The notes below the pieces were generated by a model, which was not told the DNA's origin, did no database searches, and saw nothing but the letters and a program-made list of their open reading frames with translations. Both the position numbers and the translations under genes were made by a program. Of a stretch of DNA of 45,517 bases, positions 39,001 to 45,517 are shown piece by piece (the stretch's first letter is position 1; every line of letters begins with the position of its first letter). Origin of the DNA: Saprospiraceae bacterium (lineage in GTDB: Bacteria > Bacteroidota > Bacteroidia > Chitinophagales > Saprospiraceae); contig JALHRK010000009.1 in the NCBI GenBank assembly GCA_022841505.1, positions 1 to 45,517 on the forward strand, written 5' to 3'.

Positions 39001-39136
39001 CCGTATCGTTCAAAAGCATCTGAAATGCTTGGCGGACATTCCCCTCGTGGCGGGCGTCTTGGCTGTCGGCGGAGTGAAGCAGGGCGTAGTATTCACCGAT
39101 TGCTCGGTCATTGGGTTTAACGGATTCTTGGGGCAT
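36032..39136 (-). CDS. Single-chain type IIG-like restriction-modification enzyme (nuclease + N6-adenine methylase + specificity region)
   Basis: N-terminal PD-(D/E)xK-like VRYDGVLRDQYKLPHGYWEAKD; SAM motif ILDPCTGTGNFIVNLL; catalytic IIGNPPYNVGQQ; C-terminal target-recognition-like region. Confidence 0.85.
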   Translation of the reverse strand: MPQESVKPNDRAIGEYYALLHSADSQDARHEGNVRQAFQMLLNDTARIKNWTLVAELSERIGDKGVRYDGVLRDQYKLPHGYWEAKDTSDDLIAEIRKKIERGYTLKNTIFEDTREGVLFQDGREIMRANLHQPEQLSELLNRFYSYDMPPFRDFDEAVRHFQGEIPHIAGQLNERVKEAHKSNSRFQKAYADFFTLCQTALNPNISQDAVDEMLIQHMLTERLIVRVFDMERFTRQNVVAAEIEKVIDALTSRHFNYREFLGALDRFYDAIERAADELADFSEKQHFLDTVYERFFQGYSVKLADTHGIVYTPQPIVDFMCAAVEEVLRDEFGKSLGDPGVNILDPCTGTGNFIVNLLRRIPKRDLKRAYREQLFANEVMLMPYYIASLNIEHAYHELTGEYESFEGICFVDTLELAEGSQMRLAFLTEKNSARVERQKAAPITVIIGNPPYNVGQQNENDNNKNRKYEVIGKRVKETYSKDSKASSKSKLDDPYIKFFRWATDRLNNQDGVVCFVSNSGFIDKKICDGMRKHLLDDFSRIYIIDLKGDIRKDSMRDGIPLGEKHTVFGLAAMVGISIAVLVRNRKHAEHKLFYSSVDWRSTREEKFEFLRQHVEIDGKKNALNTVAWQELQPDVNHTWLVPENADEYASYLPMGSKEIKKTKGEIAGTLFKTYSLGLNTNRDNWAYNFDPIYLGKKITESIEIYNSEIDRWKRAKKPKNIDNFVINDEAKIKWSSRLKETFVREEYASFDESKIRTSIYRPFTKQYAFFDKIFNQRQGFLPRIFPDLESEKDNCVICVVNEPQIPFSAQITNCIPALHYGGRQTQCFPFYIYDLDGTNRRENITGWALAQFRARYGDESIIKWDIFYYIYALLHHPEYRERYANNLNRDLPRIPFAPDFRAFAEAGNKLADLHLNYETVEPYRLEWVTNDKPISWRVEKMRLISEKTALQMNDTLTLSGIPPEAFDYRLGNRSALEWIIAQYQASTDKPSGIISDPNRLDDPEYIVHLIERIVRVSMETVAIVRSLPALITA

Positions 39137-39260
39137 TGAGGCTGCCTGAAAACTAGCCTTTACGTGTCCTCAATAATAACATGCTATTGAAAGTGCGGCG
39201 ATTTACGGCAGGAGGCCGTGCAGTCGTATCTATTTCGTAACCGTCCTGTTGTTTATAAAT

Positions 39261-39279
39261 CCCCCCAATTCAAGGGGGG
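39261..39279. terminator. G/C hairpin between divergent genes
   Basis: cccccc-aattcaa-gggggg. Confidence 0.35.
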
Positions 39280-39310
39280 TGAGTAGCAAATTAAACTTGA
39301 AAAATGGCAA

Positions 39311-39351
39311 GAAATGTCGTATGTTTGTAAGTAGGAAATGTCGTATTTTTG
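39311..39351. promoter_or_regulatory. Direct repeats at the abiE operon start, candidate antitoxin operator
   Basis: gaaatgtcgtatgtttg (39311-39327) and gaaatgtcgtatttttg (39335-39351), one mismatch, 24 bp apart. Confidence 0.5.
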
Positions 39352-39379
39352 CAAAGCTAAACGACTGAATGAAAACAAA

Positions 39380-39793
39380 ATGACAAAGCGTAAAACACTT
39401 GAGCAGAAAATCGCTGCCCGTATTGCCCGTAAACGCGATACCGTTCTCCTACGCAAAGATTTTGAGGATTTGGGCGGCTATGACCAAGTAGGACGCGCCC
39501 TGGGAAAGCTGATAGCTAAGGGCGAATTAATGAAAATCGGCTATGGCCTCTATGCTAAAACCAGACCTGAGCTTATCAACGGTAAGCGGTGGCCTCAAAA
39601 ACCGCTTCCTACTTTGGCACGAGAAGCGCTCAATCGGTTGGGCGTAGAAACTGCCCCCTCCCGTGCAGAACAGGATTACAACGCGGGTAGATCAACGCAG
39701 GTTCCAACTGGCCGCCGGATTGCGGTTAAGGGACGTGTAAACCGCAAAATCGGGGTTGATGGGACTTATGTCAGTTACGAACACGCCGCCTGA
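39380..39793 (+). CDS. abiEi: AbiEi-like antitoxin (DUF6088-like)
   Basis: MTKRKTLEQKIAARIARKRDTVLLRKDFEDLGGYDQVGRALGKLIAKGELMKIGYGLYAKTR; overlaps the downstream AbiEii ORF. The track start 39338 lies inside a repeat. Confidence 0.82.
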   Translation: MTKRKTLEQKIAARIARKRDTVLLRKDFEDLGGYDQVGRALGKLIAKGELMKIGYGLYAKTRPELINGKRWPQKPLPTLAREALNRLGVETAPSRAEQDYNAGRSTQVPTGRRIAVKGRVNRKIGVDGTYVSYEHAA

Positions 39794-40703
39794 TCGCGAT
39801 AGTATCGAAAGAACTGCCCTCGTTCGAGGCATCCTCGAATCGTATGTCCTCAAAGACTGGTACATCGTTCAAATCATCCGAATCATGGCTGGTATCAGCC
39901 ATGATGGTTTCCCCTTAATTTTCACTGGGGGAACAGCGCTTTCTAAAGGACATCATCTTATTCAACGGTTTTCTGAGGATATAGATTTTCGGATAAACAC
40001 CGCTCCAAAAGCAAATAGTGAGGGAGCACGGCGACATTTCAGAGATACTATTGTGGAAACTCTACGTGCTGCCGGATTTAAGATTGAAGATGACCAAATT
40101 GTCACCCGGAACGGATACCGCTTTTTTTCCATAGTCCTTAATTACGAATCCAACTTTTCCGCTGCCCCCACACTGCGACCACATATTAAGCTTGAATTCT
40201 TCACGGAAAAAGCACAATTACCTCCTGTGCCGTTGCCAATAGCCTCTTTTGTGAATGAGTTTAATAAACAAGCCCCTGAAGTACCTACAATTGATTGTAT
40301 TCATCAAGTTGAAAGTGCGGCGGATAAACTAAGCGCTATTACGTGGAGAATCTCAGATCGTATTCGGGAAGAAGATGACGACGACGCTCGTACAATTGTG
40401 CGGCATATCCACGATCTGGCAATGCTCAAAGAGAGGGCGCTTGAGCATCCTGCCTTTGGCAGGCTTGCTGCCGCTGCCGTACAGCGTGACATTGGGCGGC
40501 CTAGAAACATTCCTTCCTTTGCGGATATGTCCTTACAGGAAAAATTCAATACGATGCTTTCCATCCTCGATCAGGACGCGGAATACCCTCGCGAGTATAG
40601 CGATTTCGTTGCAGCCATGTCCTACATGCGTGACGTTGCACCCCCGGATTTCGCGGCGGCCACAAAAGCTGTAAGAGAACTTGTAAAAATCGTTGGCGGT
40701 TAA
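39756..40703 (+). CDS. abiEii: AbiEii/AbiGii-family nucleotidyltransferase toxin
   Basis: LIFTGGTALSKGHHLIQRFSEDIDFRI (nucleotidyltransferase GG-T...D-D motif). Exact start uncertain; translation may begin later, at MSVTNTPP. Confidence 0.87.
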   Translation: MMGLMSVTNTPPDRDSIERTALVRGILESYVLKDWYIVQIIRIMAGISHDGFPLIFTGGTALSKGHHLIQRFSEDIDFRINTAPKANSEGARRHFRDTIVETLRAAGFKIEDDQIVTRNGYRFFSIVLNYESNFSAAPTLRPHIKLEFFTEKAQLPPVPLPIASFVNEFNKQAPEVPTIDCIHQVESAADKLSAITWRISDRIREEDDDDARTIVRHIHDLAMLKERALEHPAFGRLAAAAVQRDIGRPRNIPSFADMSLQEKFNTMLSILDQDAEYPREYSDFVAAMSYMRDVAPPDFAAATKAVRELVKIVGG

Positions 40704-40720
40704 ATAGTCGTGTTTCTCGA

Positions 40721-41487
40721 CTAAAAAAGGGGCAGTTGCCGGGGTCGTTCGGGAGGGGTGGCGGGTGGCGCTTTATCCTCCGGCTCGACCTGTTCTGCCT
40801 CCTGGACGGGTGGGAAAAGATGCCCATGATGCTCATAAAAGAGGGTGGCGGCGGGTGTCCACGCGGCCTCGAACCATTCCTGGCTTAACGTGTTTGCCCG
40901 TACCACCAGCGCCGGAATACCTTTGAACGTCAGTTGCAGATAGCACATATGATAACAAAGCGGGCTGATGTCGATGGCCTGCACCAGCATGTCCAGGGCG
41001 GGATTGTAGCCCTGCGCGGCCAGTACATCGGCGGCGGCGCCAGCACCATGCCCCCCGTTCCGGCGGCTGGCTCGTTGAGGGTAATATAGCCCTGCTTCTC
41101 GATGATCTCCCCGGCGTCGTGGAGCAGCATTTCAGCCATCATCCGGGCTACGGGCTGCGGGGTCATAAATTGCCCGTTCCGCGCATCAAGAACCTCTAAA
41201 ATACTCGCCACACTGCCGAGAAAGTCCTGGCCGCCGTTGACCGCCTCCCATGCCATTGCCAGCAATTCAGGATAGGCGCGGACGGTATCTTTGTCCTGGT
41301 ATGTGCCGACGATCTGCATGTAGCGGGCTTCCAGCACCTCGGCACGCTCCGGGTCGGCGGTTAGTTTGGCATAGGCGCAATAGACCATTTCGCAGAAATC
41401 GCGGAATTTTTCGTAAGTGGATTTGGAGCGGTCTAGCGCTTGCAGCCGCTTGATAAATGCCTTTGTTTCGGGTGTCTCCACTGTCAC
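40721..41487 (-). pseudogene. N6-adenine DNA methylase-like gene with a frameshift
   Basis: Frame 1 MTVETPETKAFIKRL...GQFMTPQPVARMMAEMLL...LNEPAAGTGGMVLA, then continuity requires shifting to ADVLAAQGYNPALDMLVQAIDISPLCYHMCYLQLTFKGIPALVVRANTL (ORF 40721-40990). Shift lies in the gcgccgccgccgat tract around 41030-41042. Confidence 0.85.
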
Positions 41488-41534
41488 GGCTGCCTGGAAC
41501 GGGGTTTGTTGAAAAGGGCAGCGCTGCCACGCTT

Positions 41535-41565
41535 CGCAAGACGAAATCGGCGATTTCGTCTTGCG
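41535..41565. repeat. 31-bp near-perfect palindrome
   Basis: cgcaagacgaaatcg-g-cgatttcgtcttgcg, 15-bp arms with 1-nt centre; extra cgcaagacg at 41584-41592. Confidence 0.9.
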
Positions 41566-41602
41566 GCACAGATATTTCTGTACCGCAAGACGGGGAATTG
41601 GG

Positions 41603-42085
41603 TCAACCCCTTATCGGCAGGTTTTCCTTTTCAGCGGTTTCATATTCTCTGTACCCGTATTTCTGGGCTAGATCGGTTAGGCTGCCTTTGCTCTGCCGGG
41701 TCTTGCGCCAGTTTTTGGGCTTGTAGTACCAGCACTTGCGCTCCTGATGCCATTGCAGGCCAGCCGCCTTTAATGCGTCCTTGTTCTGTTTCGTCTCTCC
41801 CGAAACCCATAGCCAATAGCCGATAAGCGCAATATGCAACCCACGCAGTTTGAGTAATTCAAGCAGCTTATTCATAAGCTCCTCTTCAATGTTTGCCATG
41901 TAATGATAGGGTTTATCACCGGATTTTTTCCCGTCGCAGGCTTTTAATGCCTCCTGGTACTGCCGATTGATTTCTTTCATGATTTCCGCGTCTCCGCCTT
42001 TATCCGGGTGGTGCTGCATGGCAAGGCTGCGGAATTTCGCTTTAATGGCTTCGACGCTGTTAAGGTCTGCAAAGTAGGTAAACAT
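41603..42085 (-). CDS. DnaJ-domain protein with C-terminal W/SGET-K motif region
   Basis: MFTYFADLNSVEAIKAKFRSLAMQHHPDKGGD (HPD) and WLWVSGETKQNKDALKAAGLQWHQERKCWYYKP, a type common on mobile elements. Confidence 0.85.
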   Translation of the reverse strand: MFTYFADLNSVEAIKAKFRSLAMQHHPDKGGDAEIMKEINRQYQEALKACDGKKSGDKPYHYMANIEEELMNKLLELLKLRGLHIALIGYWLWVSGETKQNKDALKAAGLQWHQERKCWYYKPKNWRKTRQSKGSLTDLAQKYGYREYETAEKENLPIRG

Positions 42086-42282
42086 TGGCTCTTTCCTTCG
42101 GGTTGGGGTTGAAAAAATTCAACCCCTGCCACTCTGGCGAAGAGCGGGGTAGCAAGGTCAAGGGGAGGGGAATCACCCGGCTTGCACGGAGCGGCTTGTC
42201 CGCCGTAGCTTTAGCGAAGGTGGCAGCGGAGGAAGGTTGGGGACACCCCTTGACGGCGCGAGGGCAGCGCCCTTAGCATCTT

Positions 42283-43110
42283 TTAAAAAGGGAGGGGCAA
42301 TTTATTGATGTTTGCTTCGATGAAAGCTTTAAGCTGTTCCGGGGATATGGGGCCGATAGCATCATGACTTAAATAACCTAATATTTCTTCGAACATCTGA
42401 TTTGCAAAAACATAATCATTAGAAGGGGAAACAAAACGGATATGTGGATAACCTGACCCTCTAATCACCTCCTCTTTAGTATCCCCATTTTGAGAAAAAT
42501 TGCCGGAACTTTGGAATGTGTACCAGCTTAAAACTAGCAGTTTGTCATCGATTGACATAGCCTTATAGCTAGCGCGGTATTTATTTAAATAAAGTTTGAA
42601 ATCAACGTCTTTGTATTGTTGGGAAATTGCAGATAATTTCGAGAGAAATGGAAATAAATCTGCTTTCCCTTCCCATCCCCGCCACGTTTTGATTGAAGGT
42701 TCAGGATACTGCAAATAAAGTGTAATTTTCTTAAAATGTTTAAATAAATCAGTAACCATTTCAACTTCATGAAATCCGCTAAACAATACAAGGGTTACTT
42801 TTTCCGTAGCCGTATTATCCTCTCGATAGCTTTTCAGAATTTCTTGTAGATTTTCTTTCGTCAGCTTATGTTGTGAATTATGCCATGTCTCTTTGGTTTG
42901 CCTCTCGATAAACCATAAATAGGCTGCGATATAGACGACAGAATATGCAATTGGAAAATCAACCCCAACACTCACAGTCAACCACTTACCAAAGGGTGGG
43001 ATAATCCAAATAATAATAAGAAAAACCGTCAAAATTGCTTTGATTGGGTCCCAATATTTTATAAGTTGCTTGCGAGGCCATGCCAGGAGGTCTACACCCA
43101 GGATTTCCAT
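42283..43110 (-). CDS. Membrane-anchored protein with two N-terminal TM helices and a cytosolic domain, unknown function
   Basis: ILTVFLIIIWIIPPFGKWL and FPIAYSVVYIAAYLWFI, then about 200 aa soluble; AT-rich relative to neighbours. Confidence 0.7.
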   Translation of the reverse strand: MEILGVDLLAWPRKQLIKYWDPIKAILTVFLIIIWIIPPFGKWLTVSVGVDFPIAYSVVYIAAYLWFIERQTKETWHNSQHKLTKENLQEILKSYREDNTATEKVTLVLFSGFHEVEMVTDLFKHFKKITLYLQYPEPSIKTWRGWEGKADLFPFLSKLSAISQQYKDVDFKLYLNKYRASYKAMSIDDKLLVLSWYTFQSSGNFSQNGDTKEEVIRGSGYPHIRFVSPSNDYVFANQMFEEILGYLSHDAIGPISPEQLKAFIEANINKLPLPF

Positions 43111-43294
43111 TTTGTCCTTTTGCCCCTTAATACCTTAAAAAATAAGGATTATTACTTTTTAATACACTATATTTTACACCGTTTTTGGGATATTTCTATT
43201 TTATATAATTATAAGTAAAGTTATTAATTATGCTTGTTCAAAAGAGCTTTTTCCTATAAACAATGAATACCCAAATTAATTCTGAGAGATAGTA

Positions 43295-43612
43295 ATGGTA
43301 GAGAAAAGAGAGAAAAGTTCGCTAGCCCAAGCTGCACAGACAGCGCTTCAAAATTATTTTGAAAATCCTACCGATGAACTATTATTGGTTCTCCATGAGC
43401 AATTAAAGGCTTTATATCAAGTTGATGAGATCAAAGAAAAGCCTATAAATTTAGCCCAAACTCCGCAGATGGCGCTTCAAAATTATTTTGAAAATCCTAC
43501 CGATGAACTATTATTGGTTCTCCATGAGCAATTAAAGGCTTTTGAGCAAGAAAAGCGTACAAAATCATTTTCAGAAAGACACAAAGATCAAGACTCAGTT
43601 ATAAGCCGATAA
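43295..43612 (+). CDS. Small protein with a 43-aa internal duplication
   Basis: TALQNYFENPTDELLLVLHEQLKA...MALQNYFENPTDELLLVLHEQLKA. Confidence 0.65.
   Translation: MVEKREKSSLAQAAQTALQNYFENPTDELLLVLHEQLKALYQVDEIKEKPINLAQTPQMALQNYFENPTDELLLVLHEQLKAFEQEKRTKSFSERHKDQDSVISR
43343..43542 (+). repeat. 71-bp direct repeat, two copies 129 bp apart
   Basis: gcgcttcaaaattattttgaaaatcctaccgatgaactattattggttctccatgagcaattaaaggcttt at about 43343-43413 and 43472-43542. Confidence 0.9.
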
Positions 43613-43774
43613 GGGCTTTATTCACTCGTTCCGTATCCATCCCATTGCCCCCAAATCAGGCGAATAACCTGTAAACACAAATTGTAATAATGGCAGGAGC
43701 GAAATTATAGTGACTCTTGCACGCCAATACAAACGATTAGGGGTCAAATGGGCAAAGCTGAATTTCTCGACGTT

Positions 43775-44203
43775 TCAAGCAGATTGCGGTTCAATCCATG
43801 CTCTCTGCGCCGGGGAATAGATTAACCCTACCTCACTCAGAATCGCTTTTAAACGCACAATAGGCTGTGTTTCGAACAGTTCCGCCGCTGTGCCTTCCGG
43901 CAGGCCATAGAGGGCTGCCAGGGCATCTTGGAGCGCGATTTTCATGTACCTGTGATTCATCGTCCGGCACGAGGTCGAGCAGAAGCGGGAGCGCCGGGTT
44001 TTCGCCCAAAATCCGCCCCCGCAGTGGTCGCAGACTGTAACGACTAGCGGTGTGGCCGCTGGCCGGGGTTTTTTCGTGTCCTGGCGCTGTTTGCGCTTGC
44101 GGTAGGCTGCCTGCCTGCACTTGTTCGAGCAGTGTTTCTGGTCGATTTTCCGGGGCTGGAACGCCTTTTTGCAGTGGTCGCATTTGTGTGCTGGTTGGTT
44201 CAT
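43775..44203 (-). CDS. Zinc-ribbon-type small protein
   Basis: CDHCKKAFQPRKIDQKHCSNKCRQAAYRKRK and a second CDHCGGGFWAKTRRSRFCSTSCR motif. Confidence 0.7.
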   Translation of the reverse strand: MNQPAHKCDHCKKAFQPRKIDQKHCSNKCRQAAYRKRKQRQDTKKPRPAATPLVVTVCDHCGGGFWAKTRRSRFCSTSCRTMNHRYMKIALQDALAALYGLPEGTAAELFETQPIVRLKAILSEVGLIYSPAQRAWIEPQSA

Positions 44204-44368
44204 GCCTCATGCTCCTGGTGTAACGCAATTAATCTACCCCTGCGTAACAACCCGTTTCGTAAACCCTGGTGGGTTTATTGGCTTATTCTTAGGCTTATGC
44301 TATTGATACTCCCTTATTCTATCACTGTCGGTTTTATGTCGCTAGTAGCCGGAAGTAAACGCAAGTGT

Positions 44369-44395
44369 GGCACTAAGTGCCAGTTGCACTAAGTG
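44369..44395. promoter_or_regulatory. Palindromic repeat pair upstream of the MerR-like gene
   Basis: ggcactaagtgcc (44369-44381) and gcactaagtg (44386-44395). Confidence 0.45.
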
Positions 44396-44500
44396 TCTGT
44401 CGGATAGTATCGAATTCATCTCGCTTATGGTATTTGCCTGGGCTTCGGAATGTGTGCGCCCGCAAGCCCCCAAGTTGCTGTTTTGCGGTACACTTATTGG

Positions 44501-44980
44501 ATGAACGAAAACACCTACACCACCAAAGATATAGCGGCGATTTTCAAAGTCAGTCATCAGGCGGTCAAAACCTGGGCGCGGGAATTTGCCCTTTACCTCT
44601 CCCCTTCGGCGCAACCGGAATCGGGCAAGCGGCGGATATTCACCGATGATGATGTGAGGGTCTTTGCCCTGGTGCGGGAATACACTCAGCGGGGATATAA
44701 CTTTGTGGATGCTCACCTTGCTCTGAAGGCTGGGCAGCGGGGTGACATTCCCGATACTGCATCAGAAATTACCCCTACTCCCCCTCCTCAGCTCATTATC
44801 GCGCTGCGACAGGAAATCGCCTTCGTCAATCAACGCCTCTCTGAGGAAAAAGCGCGTGGTGATGAAACAGTCGGGCAAGTGAAGCTGCTCGAAAAACTCC
44901 TCGATCAGAAAGAGCATCTCGTCCGGTCACTGTACGAAGAAATTGGGCAGCTCAAGGCAAAACTGCCGCCGGGTGGCTAA
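44501..44980 (+). CDS. MerR-type HTH protein with coiled-coil C-terminus
   Basis: MNENTYTTKDIAAIFKVSHQAVKTWAREFALYLSPSAQPESGKRRIFTDDDVRVFALVREYTQRG. Confidence 0.75.
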   Translation: MNENTYTTKDIAAIFKVSHQAVKTWAREFALYLSPSAQPESGKRRIFTDDDVRVFALVREYTQRGYNFVDAHLALKAGQRGDIPDTASEITPTPPPQLIIALRQEIAFVNQRLSEEKARGDETVGQVKLLEKLLDQKEHLVRSLYEEIGQLKAKLPPGG

Positions 44981-45035
44981 GGGTTCTTTATCGTTCTTCG
45001 CGAATCCTAATCCGCAAAATTGGCGTTCTATGGCC

Positions 45036-45085
45036 GTTTCTGGCGGTTCTCGCCGGGTACTCCCTCCCCTTGCGCCGCCAGAAAC
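45036..45085. repeat. 11-bp inverted repeat
   Basis: gtttctggcgg (45036-45046) / ccgccagaaac (45075-45085). Confidence 0.6.
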
Positions 45086-45196
45086 ACCGTTTCGCATAGT
45101 CTAAGCCCACACCCCTTATAACACCTCTGGTGCGCCCCTAAAAACTTCGAAAATGATTAATCACTCTTTTTGTGGGCTGCAAAAATGTCTCGCTTT

Positions 45197-45517
45197 TTAG
45201 CCCATAAAATCATTCCGTCGCGCCCTCCAATAGCCCTGCTCGGCTACTCCCTCAGTAGCGAAAAAACCCTCTTCCCGCTTTGGCTTCTCCCGCTCCGCCG
45301 GATGCGTGATCGGTTGCTTCTCGGCGGTGTATTCAAACACCCCACGCTTGCTCTTCGGGTGGACTCCCAGATACACATACACCCTGCGATTCACGTCACC
45401 CAGAAGTCCCTTGCGGAATTTCAGGCTGCGATGGCGGGCTTTCAGTTTCTTCGGGCTTTGGTAATACCGCCTGTTTTGCCCGCCGCTCTTAGTATCAGCA
45501 GGATTGTCGGTACTACG
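45197..45517 (-). CDS. Hypothetical protein, partial (N-terminus beyond right edge)
   Basis: Minus frame open from base 45517: RSTDNPADTKSGGQNRRYYQSPKKLKARHRSLKFRKGLLGDVNRRVYVYLGVHPKSKRGVFEYTAEK...FMG*. Confidence 0.6.
   Translation of the reverse strand, partial: RSTDNPADTKSGGQNRRYYQSPKKLKARHRSLKFRKGLLGDVNRRVYVYLGVHPKSKRGVFEYTAEKQPITHPAEREKPKREEGFFATEGVAEQGYWRARRNDFMG

Noticed and set aside
1-45517. tRNA and rRNA genes, complete insertion sequences, full type IV secretion operon
   Set aside because: I looked for these and saw no convincing instance. This is by eye only; a tRNAscan or ISfinder run would be needed to exclude them.

Overview
The 45.5 kb window looks like a mobilizable plasmid, or a large part of one, with a plasmid backbone on the left and accessory and defence cargo on the right. 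Backbone (about 0-18 kb): a VirD4/TraG-type coupling ATPase without its own membrane segment, next to a multi-TM protein; a divergent MOBQ (MobA/MobL) relaxase with an inverted-repeat-rich oriT-like intergenic region; a Toprim primase-like protein; ParA and ParB; a RepA_C-type replication protein; and a probable oriV with three 19-bp iteron-like repeats, a perfect DnaA box and an AT-rich stretch. Middle (about 18-31.8 kb): a 3183-aa RHS/YD-repeat protein with a TolB-like propeller N-terminus, four related carbohydrate-binding-like inserts and a variable C-terminal tip. It is followed by a candidate immunity gene and preceded by tail-fibre-like genes. The block lies between a decayed serine-resolvase relic and an intact homologous resolvase in opposite orientation. 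Right (about 32-43.6 kb): a defence island with a TIR/SEFIR protein, a Pycsar-like nucleotide cyclase plus TM effector pair, a single-chain type IIG-like restriction-modification enzyme, an AbiEi/AbiEii toxin-antitoxin pair, a frameshifted N6-adenine methylase, a DnaJ-domain protein and unassigned genes. The ORF track misses a CDS running off the left edge (1-1163, minus). Assignments come from reading motifs by eye; no database search was run. Host phylum is not determined.
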